In this document: positions 33,901 through 47,379 of the stretch, piece after piece | Numbering within the stretch: position 1 is the stretch's first letter | Layout: each line of letters begins with the position of its first letter | Assembly: GCF_021134715.1 (NCBI RefSeq) | Contig: NC_060026.1 | Location: 7,245,001-7,309,000 of the forward strand | Length of the DNA: 64,000 nucleotides | DNA from: Daphnia pulex | Lineage: Eukaryota > Arthropoda > Branchiopoda > Diplostraca > Daphniidae | Direction: 5' to 3' | The notes under the pieces: generated by a model | The model's database searches: none | Told to the model about the DNA's origin: nothing | Seen by the model: the letters and a program-made list of their open reading frames with translations, nothing else | Translations under genes and position numbers: made by a program

Positions 33901-36900
33901 ACAATCGGCGTTGGCATCACAGCGGGTTCCGTCCGGGCACATCCCGGGTGTGTCCTCACAGCCCACCGCCTGGTTACCAAAGAAGCCTTCCAGACATTCA
34001 CCACATTGGAACGAACCCTACATGATAGAAAAATGGAATTCGGATGTTGAAACTATTTTCCATGACGCGCGGGATATGTTTTCAACCGTATTATACATAC
34101 CTCTGTGTTGATGCAGCGCGAATTAGGGACGCATCCGCCATTCTTCCCGTCGGCGCACTCGTTGATGTCGACGCAACGCTGCCGGTTGAGGCGGGCGTAG
34201 TCCAGACCAACGCCCTGGACGGCCGGTCCGGTGAAGCCGGGAGGGCAAGAATCGCAGCGGAAACCCGTAATCAAATTGTGACAGCGCGATCGCGGGTCGC
34301 AAGGATTGGCTAAATCGCACTAACGAGAAAAACCAAAGTATTTTCCAAATCAGTTTAATCAAACAAACGCCGGACGGCAGCAGCCAAATTTACCTCGTCG
34401 ATGTCGCTACAGAAAGTTCCGTTTCCGGTCGTACCAGCTGGACAAGGTCCACACCGATAATAGGGAGGGTCTTCCAAATTCTGACAGGTCACACCTTTTG
34501 TTTGATTTCATTTTTTAAATTAACAATAAAACGATTTGTAATTTTTAAAAAAACTGTCACAAAAATATTTTGAATAGAATTCAAACCAGCGTAGCAGGGA
34601 TTGCTTTTGCAAGCGTTGTCCGGTCGACAGCGTTGTCCGTCACCAACGAATCCTGCCGGGCACGGGCCGCACTGGGCGCCGTTCTCGGTATCCACGCAGC
34701 GAACACCTACACATTAATCACAATATTAAATCATTCTACGTTTTTAAATGCTGTTATTTTTAACGTTCACATTCATCGTGCAGTTTTTTTGGACTTTAAA
34801 TGTTCGAGCATTTTTTTTTCTTTTAGAATTTTAATTATAATGACGAATTTATGAAAGTAGTCGACTAGCAAACGAAAAAATACCGGGGAAACAAGGTCGA
34901 TCAGCGCAGGTGATTCCTGGCCGGCAAGTTCGTCCGTTTCCGATGTAGCCGCGCGGGCACGGTCCGCATCGAACCCCGTCGGCCGTCTCCATGCAATTGA
35001 CGCCCGGGAAGCAAGGTGGTGGGGTGGACGAACAAGTGTCCTTCTTTGGTTTGCCTGGACATGTGAGTGAGTGTTTGTTTTGTTTTGATTTCTGTACTTG
35101 TGCTTAAATGGTTTGTTCTTTATTTTTTATTTTTTTTAGAAAACAATGAGGGTTTTGATTTTTTGCATGTCAATGAAATTTCATTTGATGTAATTTTTTT
35201 GTTTTTTCGTAATGATTCGAACATTGCATTTCGATTCTACGGCGCTTTATTGAACTTTCCGCGTTGCATCATAGCTTTAATTAAGTGTAGGCCCGAGGCC
35301 GTGGGTTTCGAGTAGTTCCAAAAAGTTATTCAGAAATTAATAATTACAGGCATTTTGGCAATCTGAAAAGCTGTACAGTCATCTTTTTTTTTACTTAATT
35401 CAAAAATGTCTCGCCAGCAGTATTTGATGTGTGTGCAATCAAGATACAGTAGTATTTTTTTAAAAGATTTAGAGAATTAATACTGTTCGCGCATCAATCT
35501 GGGCTTTTGCCTTTTTGTCCAATAACTAACCTGGTTTGCAGGCCTCGCAGTTCTCGAGCGCGTCCCTCAAATGGCGCGTTTCTTGCCTCTGTAAAAATCA
35601 ATAGACGTAAATGTTAATGCATTCAGCGCAGAGTAAGATCATCAACGAGATTGTCTTGAATATTCATTTTACGCACGTTGGCTTGGACTTCGACCTTCAG
35701 CTCTTTGATGGCAGCAATCAGTTCGCTGATGACTTTAATAAGAGCCCCATCTAAATCAGCGAATCAATCGCAGTTGGTGAGTCGATAGAGTCAATTAACG
35801 AAGTTGAAAAAAAATCAAAAGAAAGATGCTTAGTTTCAAAAGACAACTGAACAAAAGGATTAGTTGATAATGAATGAAACGTAGAAAAAAGGTAATTTAG
35901 AAATGATAATTTAGTTTGAAAGGGATTAGGCTCTCTACCTCGGTCGTCCAAATCCGGAGAAACAACGGGAATATCACCTGCAAAACAACCCACCCGAGTT
36001 AATCAAATCTACTTCAAGACAGGTCAAACAAAAGAAGAATAGGCTATTGTATGTAAAACTAAAAATAATAGTACAGCCAGCAAGAGAGGCAGAACCGTAT
36101 AGAAATTGGTTTTAATGAAATAAGATTCCCCAAAAAGATATAAGGTTGGATAACGAACTTCATAAAGACAACGAAAGAGGAGAGAGGAATAATATGTACA
36201 CAACATCCCAACAAAACAAAAAAAAGTATGAAAGAAAATAGGGGATGCAAAAGAACGTAATAACCTGTGGAATATGTATCTCCCATTTATATAAAAAAAA
36301 AAAAAAAAATCTTGATAAGATAAACATCCCGAATAAATTTCAACCTCTGTTATTTCGAATGCAACATATCAAAATGAAAATTTGGTTTAAGACGTCTCGC
36401 AAGGCATTTAAGTTAAGCCCATTATTTAATTTTTTGGGGGTGTCTACCAATCTATAGAGACGTTTAAATTATTTAAAAATGAATGATACACATGCAATTT
36501 ATAAGTTTGATAATTTACAATGATCAGTCCAAAGGAATTCTTATTCAGATTTAATGGTTAGTTCCACTGCTGGTGTCTTACCTCTCACCGCGCTAGAGGA
36601 GGAAGATGTGGATGAGGTAACGATGGTCGGCTGGCTGAAAATCGGACACTTTTGGCCTGTCACCGTGTTGGCGCAATTTCGGACCGGACCGTACGTCTCT
36701 AAACGATGACAACGATGCGGCCCAAATCAAGCCCAAAAGAGAAACACCGTGTGTGTAGTAGCATCAGCAGCGACAGCCCAAATGTAATCACAGTTAAGCA
36801 TCAGAATATGTCAGATAAATTCACATCTCATTACAGGGGGGAAAAAGAAAAGAGAAAGCTAAACGTGCATTTTCCAGACGTACAGTAGTAATATCCGACT

Positions 36901-39900
36901 AAGTAGCTTTAATAGGCGTTTCTTTTCCCTTGTTTTATTTCACTTTTTAGTCGACCTTATAGGTTTTTTATATTGGTATTTATTGGCATTTGTATAGGTG
37001 CTGGACTGCTGGACAATGCAACGTCCTAGCGTGTACAACCGTTGAATCTTTTACGCAAGCGATGGAAGACGTGAGGGCATTTAGAGAGACAAGTTATGGA
37101 TCCATTCAAGGTGACGTGTTACCCAATAAGGAGTGTCGAGGCGGCCGCGGTGCGTGATGGTCTCAACAGCCAGTCACGCTCAGCATACCCCTCGACTAAT
37201 GAATTATTCATAAACAAAAATTTTTTTTTTGTCTTGACAGGCCGAACCATTTCTAACAATTCAAAGGCTCCCAAAAAGATTCCCAGAAAATATTGCCTTG
37301 TCGGTTTGGGGTCGACACGCTTTCAGTTACACGTCAACCGTATTTACTTAGGATTTTGAAAAAGAGTTATTTTCGGGGTCTGTTCACTTTATGATCACAC
37401 ATGCCCTAATGCATAATGGCTTTTTTATTATGGATCTTACTGCACCAGATGCAAATGCAGTTTATATGTTTAAATCAAGAAAAAAAACCCTTTTCATTGC
37501 AACGCGGAAATGGCGTCGACTTAAAATGTAAAGTAAATAAGCTTATCATGTTGTCCGGCCATATAAGAGATTCCGAATGAGTCACAATCGTTCATCTTGA
37601 TTATCTCTATCTTGGTATATATACGCTGCGAGAGGGGCTAAAGTCCCGTCTCGACAAGGGCCGGCCGAGATTGAACGTACATAATCTACTATACGCTGGG
37701 AGGTGTATCATGTGACTGCACTGCAATATTTACCTCGTCTGGAGTAAGAATAAATCTCGTTGGCTTGGACGGCCTGCATATCCTGGTCGGCAGTGGCAGG
37801 GCATCCGTAACGCTTCAAGACCTTGTCCGTTGGCACGTCAGAGTCTACCGTGACGGGGAACCTCCGATCCCGAGACTATATAATCACGAGAAAACAGCAG
37901 CAAACCGGAAAAAAATGAAATTCAACTTTAGATTCAAATTTGGTATTGTGTTTTTCAATTGAACCGAAAAATCCTGGCTTTAATATACGCTTGTGAAAAA
38001 AAGGTGGCCAAGTATCTTTATCTCATGGGAAGAAAAATCCTTTGTGGATGGGTTCGATAGATTATGCCGTGCTGTTTGCGTTGAACTTGTCAGCCAATAA
38101 AGAGAGGTGAAGCCAGCAACGCCCCTCAAGATATTTGATCTCTCTTTTCTTTTTCTTTTCCTCTTTTTCCTGTCGCTACATAAGGCGATCCGGCAGAACT
38201 GTTCTCCACCTTTGCCCATAGACGACACAATGCTCTCACATTTCTGTCTTATTTTTCTTGTTTGTGTTTATGTGGCTCTGGTAGAACATGAGAGACACCA
38301 GTAGGACGGGTCGATTCATCTTGATCTTTTTTTCTTCTTCTGCATTTTTCTTCAGTTTTTTTTTTTTTTTTGGTTAACCACTGCTGTGGATGGGAGCGGC
38401 TGCATCTAGCACGCAGACTTGCAAAAATAACAACCACAAACACGATTTCCTTGTTGATGATGATCATAAGTCAATCAGACTTCGCCTTATAAGTCCGAGA
38501 CTGGAGCTCGCAGAGGCGAGTAAAGCCGATCCATAAATCGATCATTTCGCCAGTGTGATCAGCGCCGACGCCTATACCACCTGAAATAGTTTCATTCCTC
38601 TAGCCCCCCACCGCCCATATTCAAGGTTTGAAACCAGCTTGATATTAGCTCCATAAATATACGATTATTACAAAGCCTGCAAGGTCGTCGTTTTTAATAA
38701 CCAAGAAATATTTTAGTGAATGATTTCTATCTCGCATTACGCTTGCTTTTCTTTTTTTTACAACCGACGATATTACTTTAAGACCTACACGCGAAATCCT
38801 TGGAAAAATGAAACAGCTAAACAAATCCCCCCACCAGAACAGTTAGACCTTTTAGAGAAAAGTTGCGACTTTTAAAAAAGTCCTTGATTAAACTCGAAAT
38901 TCTCCGTGAAATGAATGCGAAAACGAAATAATCACGCGCGGGATTAAATATTAAGATTTGAAATATTTACCGCGACAAGAGCTCCGGATGGCGACTGCTG
39001 GATCAGGTGCCTGAGAGAGCCGGCCAGTGAAATGATGCCCACCGGCTGACAGTCCACATAGACGAAGGCCTTGATCTCATCATCGTCGTCGTCGACGGCA
39101 GGATCGTCCTGTCCGTCTTCCTTGTCGACAGACTCGGCCGGAGCGACACCTTCATCCGTCGGCAGCTCTTCGACCGGCTGTCGATGGCGATTTTTCTGAC
39201 CGACTGGCGACTGATGGATGGCCACCACCAAGTTGTCGATGACGGAGCGATGCTCCAATCCATCCACCAACAGATAGGACGAGTGCAGCGTTCCTTTGGC
39301 GTCCGTCGTCTCCACGATGACTGTTTCGGGGGTGTCAAAATATCAACGGGCAAATGTCAGATTAACGATGGATCGTGTTTATGTACGTATACATGCAAGC
39401 GCGCTTTCATTTCCCAGTGAAAATACATACAAGACGTATATACGTAAATATTTCGTGTTCCCAGCGGGATTTCAACAGAAATTCAATTAAGAAATATAAT
39501 GGGGTGTCGTCGGTTACGAAGCGCGGGGAATTGCGCGCGCGTTTTAAATCGCGTTAGTTAATAACACGCCACTCAATCCCCAAAAAACCCAAATCCTATT
39601 CATTTGTATAGACGTATTTTGCCTCTTCTATTTCCCTGCGTACTACATACAAACTTGTAGACTGTAAAAATTTGGACGCCTTGTTTTTTTCTGCTTTTGT
39701 TTTCGTTCAACCATTTTTGTATTTTTATTTGGTTGAAATTTTTACGAGCGACCGCGCACGCAGTTTTTGTTGTTTTATATTTTACTGAGCTGTTGAGCGC
39801 TCGTCTTATCCTCGGGAATGGGAGACGACGAAAGAAAGAGAGAGAGAGAGAGAGCTGATGCAGTTACCAACCCAGGCGCGCTTCGGGTCTTTAACTGTGT

Positions 39901-41322
39901 GTGTGTGTGTCTAAGCTTTTTTCTTGGCGGAATGCGCAATACACTTAAGCTCGCTCGTGATGGATTGAAAGCATTTTCACCTATACGGCTCGACTGCTGC
40001 TGGGGCTGCCCGGCTGCTGTCGCTCTTTTTTCCCCCCTGTCACTTTTTTTTATGGATGGACCTTTTTTGTGTGTCATTATGCGCACACGTCGAAATGAGT
40101 TGCAGCAGCTCAGAGAGCGACGCGCGGCGCAGAGGAGAGTTCGACCGTCCGTCTCTCCTCATTGGCGACGTTGTTTGGCCGAACTTTGGCCAACCCACGA
40201 GACAAACTCTGCACACGTTGAATGACGATCCTCTTCTCAATAACCCAAAAGTTGCTAGGAGAGAGACAGACAGAGCAGAGCAGCAGCCTATGGTGGACGA
40301 GAGAGAGAGCGTATAGATAACGATGATGGTATTCTGGGGTATATAACTTGTTGCCGTCTTCTTTTGGTTGTCTATAGCTATACTCTCGTCTCTCTCTCGT
40401 CTCTCTCGCCCGTTCTTTGTTCGTAATGATGCCTTTTCGGTTGCTAGTGCTCTACTCCGCTCATCTGCTGGATGGAGAATAGAGGGCGTCGACTATTTTG
40501 GGAATAAGGTCACACTAATATATGTATATACTAGTTATAGAAAAAAAAAAAGCATCAGGTTGACGTTGCCGTCCTATATGTATATTCGGAGATTTTTAGT
40601 TTTTTTTTTTTTTTTTTCAAAAGGGGGGACTCGACACGGTTTGGTTTCGGACGCTATTATTCTCTTTTTGAGTTAGACCGCGCGGCCCATCCTACAACGA
40701 CAGCCCTACACATTTAGACTATAGATTGAATAATCGTTTCTCGACACACGACACAAAATTGAAAGCAACTGGGAAAGATGATTGCCAATTAAACATAAAC
40801 TGGCCGTCACCAAGGAATGAATATTGAAAAAGAGAAAAGAATCATGGTACCTCGTTTAGTACGACGATCGACGTGAAGTGAAAAACGGTGGTGCTCTATC
40901 GACTGGGCCGGCTCGATGGACAGTAAAGTCTCTTTGGCTGGACGGGCCCGACGACGTGGCGTGACCTGCTTCAGTGAGAGATAGACGACATCGCGGCTCG
41001 CCACCTCGGATAGTTTCTCCGATAAACCTGTCAAACAATCAATTCTTTCAACTCATTCTTTTTATTTTTTTGGTTTCGCTTTGAAATTCTATAGCAGACA
41101 TGTCAATTATTAGGTCATCAACGAAATGTTGATAAGAAGAGAACAAAAAATGTGTCGCGCTACTATACGCTTAAACTTAAACACAGAAACGGGAATTGAA
41201 ATTTGAAACGAACCTTGATCGTGATGAAGGTGGGAGGAAGAAGTCGATGCGTTCACCAGAGTGCACAGAAATGCCAAGATGCCGGCCAGGGCCAGCATCC
41301 TAGTTAATAGCAACTTCACCAT
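30955..41322 (-). CDS. Tsp: Thrombospondin (pentameric/COMP type)
   Basis: Twenty-one exons join in frame to 1,139 residues: 41,322-41,214, 41,027-40,851, 39,320-38,971, 37,875-37,734, 36,698-36,582, 35,977-35,939, 35,750-35,677, 35,588-35,531, 35,054-34,884, 34,706-34,587, 34,494-34,394, 34,319-34,101, 34,017-33,865, 33,799-33,695, 33,619-33,512, 33,362-33,345, 32,941-32,773, 32,707-32,530, 32,421-31,746, 31,667-31,430 and 31,052-30,955. The ATG was chosen because it opens a signal peptide ([20 protein letters not shown]). The N-terminal domain has an acidic insert (about residues 130-165). A short coiled coil ends in NCEACK, the paired Cys used for oligomer formation. EGF-like repeats follow (about 355-640), then calcium-binding type 3 repeats (many D-x-D-GD-x-CD-NCP, about 640-890) and the C-terminal lectin-like domain ending VYRCND...LSAN. 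It is a secreted matrix adhesion protein. Two KGD tripeptides lie in the type 3 repeats. Confidence 0.92.
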
Positions 41323-44300
41323 TTCGTCGTGATTGGCGTGGACGCGGAATGAATTCCGCTCCGGCTTCCAAAAACGCGGGTGAAACCAACAACAACAATA
41401 CAAACACGACTTCCGTCTGCTTCTCAATCGAAATCAAAAAAATGTTTCTTTTAGTGTTTCTTTTTTTTCCTGTTTGATATTCTTTTGTGAGAGAAGACCC
41501 AAAAAAATTATGTGGCGGTGACAGATTTCATCACCGCAGAGCTCCGATGACTGGCTTCACCTCGGCTCCGTACCACACCAGCAACTGAACAGGCAACCGT
41601 CTGGATTCCCTCAGCTCATTCTACCAGTCGCTCCTCCTTCTCCCGCCACACAGCAGCAGCAGTTACGCACTCCGGGAGTGGGTGAGAGGTGGGGAGGGAA
41701 GGTGGGAGGGAGGGTGGAGAGAGAGAGAGGAAAAAAAGGCGCAGCGACATCACAAAAAATCCTGTGCAGCAATTTCTGCGTATCCAACCGCGGAGCGCGC
41801 ATAGATGAGAAGAGGCTATCATATAAGATACGCCGCCCCAGCATCAGTGATATGGAGTCGGAATGATTCAATGTGCTGGCCTTCTCTGCTCATTTGCTCC
41901 TTTAATCATCAAGACTTAATATAGCGTGTAGCCCACAGCGCTGCAACAACAACAATAATAACAACACGAGTTCGTATCTAATATGTATTAAACCGTCACG
42001 AGATGACGGACCGGGCTGTTTTTACTATTACGTCATTTTTTCCCCCGCTCGCTGCTCGTTTCCATCGACGAATTTTTTTTCAAATATAAAAAGAATCGAC
42101 AAACAAAAAACCTGATTTGACCTCGATCAATCAGTTCTCGCTCGTGAAAATCGAGACGAATAGATTATTTCCTTAACGATCACGAGGAAAGAAACAAAAC
42201 AGCCATTTGAAAAAAAGATTCTTTTTATGGTCTATAGCTCGACACAAGATTTGATTTCTTTTTTGGGGTTGGTTTATTTTTTTCATGTTCGAGTTGTTAC
42301 ACCCAACAATTTCCCGAAAGCTGTAATTTGTCTCCTGCCCGTTTTGCCTCTCTTCTTTATATGTCCGGAGTATTTCGCTCCCGGTTTACGTCCATAAATC
42401 TCGAAAAATCTCGCACGGGAAATAAAAAAAGCAGATGGAATCTTTGGCTGACGACTCCGGACAAAACTGAGAATAGAAATCGTCGGAGACACACACACAC
42501 ACGCACACGCACATGGGGAATAGTATAGTATATGGACGAGTCGGTCGAAAAAAGCAGAACCCCAACGTCTCACTCGGCAGTCGTCACAATAAAAAAATAA
42601 AACAGAAACAAAAAAGAAAAAGAAAAAGAAGAAAAAAAAACACGCAAGACAACACAACTGACGGTTTCTTTTTTTAAACATTTTGAATTTTGGAGCGAAC
42701 AAATTTAGAGTTGGGCTGGATGCCATCTCCACCCTCTGTGTCTTTTTTTCCTTTTTTTTCTGTTTTCTTTACGGCTCCTGGTGGACTGGATGACTGTTGG
42801 CTCCAAACGCTTGGCTCTCTCGCCTTTCACGCGCCCTATAACACGCCCTTCTTGTTGTTAACTCGTCCAAGACTATTTCGCTATATAGCTTCTTCTTCTT
42901 CGTGTTATACGCTCCGTCGTGTCACGGTATATTAGGATATAATCCTTTTTTTTAACCCAAAAGTGATCCCGATGAACTTCTTTTTTTTTCGGTTTCCAAC
43001 AGCTTTTTCTTTATGAGAAATAATAATCCTCAAGGAAATAAGAAGTTGTTATTCACCTTTTAATCGTTTTCTTATTTTTATTTTTCTGCCTTGAGACTTT
43101 TTGGGAGGGAAGTTTTATTCTAAAGTAAATCAGCAAACGAGATCCTATATACATACACCGCCCCCTCCCAACCTCCAAGGCCGTGACGTCATTATTCACA
43201 AGGCAAAGGCCACACCCGATGACGAGTTCTTTTCATTCCGTCCATCTAGAAAAATATGAATCTGCGATGACGCCAAGTAATCAGACTGCTGTGGCCAAAT
43301 AAGTCCAATTAAGAATCGGGGAGCAGATGAATTTAGATCGACGTGATTATCTCCACCCCGCACACTCCGCGCGCTCACAGTCACGGACGACGAAAAATTC
43401 CGCGGCCAGGCGCGTGAGTGGTAAACTCATCAAACGTTACAAGTTGATGTAATAACGTATGAAGGACGATATGTAGCGTCAAGAAAATTGGAATGTTTGT
43501 CTTACGATAGGATTTGAAATGAAAAAAAAGTAAAATTTGTTGGTCAAAGCCGCGCCTGTTTGACTCAAATATCGGCTAAACAGAAAAACAAAAAACAAAT
43601 GAAATACGTGAAAGAGTTGAGCACTATTCCAAATCAACAAAAAATTGGCGCTCAAATTCAGCCGAATCAGAGAACAACAGAAATGTATGGTAAAGAAAAG
43701 GAACTAAAGCAATAAAAGAAAATGAACAAAACGAGGATGGGGGTAGAAAACGCGAGAATGACAAAAGATTGTTGACAATAATGAGGTCAACGACACAGAT
43801 AATCTACATAACCAACTTTGTTGACATCCAAATACTTTCTTTTGCATAAAAATGAAAACCATTCGTCAATAATTTTTTTTCAAAGACGCAATAATGATTG
43901 GAAAAAATTCTACAATTTATTCAAATTTACTTGTAAGTGATTTGCTTTTATTTGTATTTGATTAATTAATCGATTCTAATATTTAAATGGCTTCCGGCCA
44001 AGTTCGTTGACCCGAGAAGTTTTTTTTTCTTTTTCGTGATTCTATCACGCCTGGGGTGATAACTACCCCCTTTTTCGTTGGCTAAAAGATCTCGGCCTAT
44101 TACCTTTTTCTCAGAATTTGGCCATTTACACCTACCGAGTTGTCAAAGCCGGGCTCTCAGTAGAAACAGTGTGAGGTCAGTGACCCGTTGATCTTGGTAG
44201 CGTCAAGTGATTGTCATCACGTCGTCGTCGTGTTCGTCAACTTTGATTATTTCTCTGATTTTTGTGGCTTTTTCGTCGTCGTTCTCAACTCGTTTTAATC

Positions 44301-44506
44301 TCCACTTGCCTTTCGGACTCTCGCATTTGTGGACGTGAAGGATTGTTCTGGTCAATCATCGCGCGGTCAGCTCACAGTCAGATCTGGATTCTTATTTTAT
44401 CGTTTTTTATTCGTCCACTGCCATTCGTTTTTTAACTGAAGCCAAGGCGATCCTTAGCGATTTGGAGCGGGATCGTGCTTTTGACTTCTGGCTCGGCCGA
44501 CTCGCG
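41323..44506. promoter_or_regulatory. Intergenic between divergent thrombospondin and cyclin genes
   Basis: No coding sequence was recognised in this 3-kb spacer. It holds simple repeats: (GA)n at about 41,718, (AC)n with CGCACACG at 42,490-42,512 and an A/G-rich run at 42,600-42,650. It should contain both promoters. A probable non-coding first exon of the cyclin gene ends at about 44,506 at CTCGCGG|GTAAGTTTGG. Confidence 0.45.
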
Positions 44507-44651
44507 GGTAAGTTTGGAGCCGATGTGCTCATCTAGTTTTTATATAGATCACATTACTAATGCGAACGGAAACGTGAGTTGACGGGTGGGTTTGATTGAG
44601 TGCCCTGGGTGAATCATTTGATCGTTATTTGTGGATTGTGTTGCTATAAGG

Positions 44652-46124
44652 ATGAACCAGACAGCTGAGGAATGTAAAGATCCATTTCCACCATCATCAG
44701 CCGGCCACCGCCTAAGCTTGACTGATTTGTTCTGCACGGAGCCGTTTCCGCCGCCATCTCCGACTGCTGTCAGTGCTGCTGTCGCCGCAGCTGCTGCTGC
44801 TGCTTCCGGTTTGGAAGGATTTCGATTCACCCAGTCGCCTAAGAGTCTCCTCGTCAGCTCGACCAATCCTTTCTATGCCGACTTGCTGGCCGACGAGTCC
44901 TACCTACTGGCCCAGCCTTACTTGCACGATCAGTTCCAGTGGAAACACAGTCTGCAGCCGAAATATCGAGTCAACGACTACCTTTCCTACCATCCCAATG
45001 TAAGTTTCCAACGCTAGATGGAGTCATCCGTCGAAGACTAGGAATAAAATCAATCGATTGAAAATTCATTTGTTTTTCTTGAATAAGAATTTTGATTTTG
45101 AATTGTTTACTTGGTTCATCAGGTAACCTCGGTCATGCGATCGGAACTGATTAGTTGGCTGGGCAAGGTGAACCGTCAATTCGGCTACGACATTGAGACT
45201 TTCCTGCTAGCCATCAACTTTGTTGACCGATTTCTGGCCGTCTCTATGGTGTCGACCGATAGCTTGCAGCTCCTTGGATTAGCCGCTATCCTGGTGGCCG
45301 CCAAGAAGGTTCGATTTCCGACTAAATGTTTTTTTCTTTTGAGAATTAACGAATGATTACTTGCTGTGACCGTGAAGGAGGAACCCAGTCCGCCGGAAAT
45401 TGACGAATTGGTGGGTCTCAGCGGATACTCTTATTCCGCGCAACTCATCCGCGAAATGGAGATTTGCCTGCTGAAAAAACTCGAGTGAGTCCTGGCGTAA
45501 ATAATTTAAACATTTTCAATTCAAAAAAATGTAGCCAACTAAAAATCGATATTCTCATCCAGTTTTCATTTGTGCGCACCAACGGCTTCGTATTTTTTCG
45601 AGTACTACATGACGTTCACGCGGGAGCACAACGCTGATATTCGGTGAGTCTTTAAATCATTTAAAATGAACGCAACTAACATTTTCTGTTTGAACATCAG
45701 CGGCGTCCGTGAAGTGTTCCACCAGTTATTAGAACACAGTTTGGTGCACTACGAGTTGATCCATTATCCGCCGTCGACGGTGGCGGCCGCAGCGCTTTGC
45801 TTGGCCCAGCGTTTCTTGCCTAATGTGTTGCCCGTCGAGCCGATTTATTGGTTGGTCGAACTATTCAGCGGCAGCACGGAATTGGGCGATATCCAGCGCT
45901 GTTACGTTGACATGACCCTGTGGCACCACACTTGGCGTCAGCAATCCATCTACTTTGCTCGCATTGCTTCCTCGGCTGCAGCCGCCGCTGCCCAGTCATC
46001 GGTCGCCACGTCCACCCATTCGACGTCACTTGTGGGTGACGTTTTTGCACCAGTGGCGTACGACCTGTTTGGGTCTGTCGATTTTTGCAAACAATTTGCC
46101 GATTTTTCCATCACTCCGCACTGA
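44652..46124 (+). CDS. Divergent cyclin (A/J/G-like)
   Basis: Five exons (44,652-44,999, 45,123-45,308, 45,378-45,484, 45,563-45,643, 45,701-46,124) join to 381 residues. An N-terminal Pro/Ala-rich tail of about 80 residues leads to cyclin fold 1: MRSELISWLGKVNRQFGYD, FLLAINFVDRFLAV, LQLLGLAAILVAAKKEE and REMEICLLKKLDFHL. Fold 2 follows: CAPTASYFFEYYMTF, then HYPPSTVAAAALCLAQRF. The DRFLA and AAKKEE blocks are the CDK-binding core of the family. APTASYFFEYY is like cyclin J, while the box-1 start is closer to cyclin A and G, so the subtype is left open. No destruction box (RxxL) is evident in the N-terminus. AATAAA at 46,408 is a likely polyadenylation signal. Confidence 0.8.
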
Positions 46125-47379
46125 ATCGTTCTATTTGATTAGACTACGGTTACGTCAAATTTAGAGATTTATTAATAGCTATATATTTACAAATTCTATT
46201 TACACCTGCACCTTTTCTTTCCAATACCTAGTCACGTTTTCTTGTTTCTATAATAGTCTATTTATTTTTCATTCCAAAGTGCATTAGTTTTTTCCTTGCA
46301 GGTTCTATTGAAGATGATACTGTTTGTAATGAATTCATAATTCGTGATATACCCTATTTCCTAATTGTATTTGCATGCTTTTCCTTCATTTTTTTCCTAC
46401 TATTTTCAATAAATATTTTTTTTTTCTTTTCACTTAAACAAAATGATAGTTACATCAGTTAAATTTTTTATAAATTTTTCGGAGACTCGTTTTTTTTTAA
46501 GATTTAAACTGTGATCACGTAGCCAACACACTATTCTTTAGCTTGTCGTGTTCACGTCATTCCTTTTTTGGCCATTTAAAATTGGAATTTCTTCACGAAA
46601 AAGAGTTCTAAAACTTTCACTCTAGATGCTGTAAACATGCAATAATATTTAAGAAAGTTTATAGAAATATGGGCAATGAACCATTTCATCTGAAATGCAA
46701 AAAAAAAGAGAAGTTGAATGTCCTCTGTCAGTGAAACCGAACCACGGAACCAGTTTTGGCAGTTTCATTCACGTTTTTCCACCCCAATATCATTTGGGTT
46801 GAGGGGAAGGGGCCTTCCCTGCGATCGGGAAGTCTGGAAAGCGACATGAAATCAACATTGAATCATTTACAATATTACATTTGCAAAATTGCTGCACACC
46901 TACGTTCAATATACCCAATAAAGCGTACCGTTATACCAGCAGTTTACATAGCTATAGGCTATAAAGATGCTGAATAAATTTGCAACAATCAATTAAATCG
47001 ATTTTTCTTGAAATTCTTGGTATGATATCACTGACCTAGTGTCCTAGTCCCGGAGGGAAATAGTAGTGTAACGTCCCATCACCAGAGGGCGGAAAACAGT
47101 TTTTCATGAGAGTAGGCGAGAATCTCGATAGTGAAAAGTACGCGTAACTGCTCGGATATAAAAATACCGGCGTCCGACGTTATATTCGTTATTCACATAG
47201 TGATTACTATCGGAAAATCTATAGATCTGACCGTTGGAAGAAGGGGTCATTGTTTAGAGGTGACGACCAAAAGTTGTTCTACTATCACCTGTTGTGTTGT
47301 TAATACTAGCTATCCATGCCCTACTTAAACGTTGCACTCAACGAGCAGCTTTCATTTGATCTTTACTTTTCTTAGGGAT
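46125..47379. other. Cyclin 3'UTR and spacer
   Basis: The stretch contains the cyclin 3' untranslated region (AATAAA at 46,408-46,413), then A/T-rich spacer, and the presumptive promoter and 5' leader of the acyltransferase gene. No other gene was seen. Confidence 0.5.

Noticed and set aside
39818..40225. 135-codon plus-strand ORF
   Set aside because: Lies in the long first introns of thrombospondin over GA and GT microsatellites; no coding pattern.
42283..42732. 149-codon minus-strand ORF with a poly-Phe run
   Set aside because: Produced by A/G-rich and AC-repeat sequence upstream of thrombospondin; no splice context or domain.
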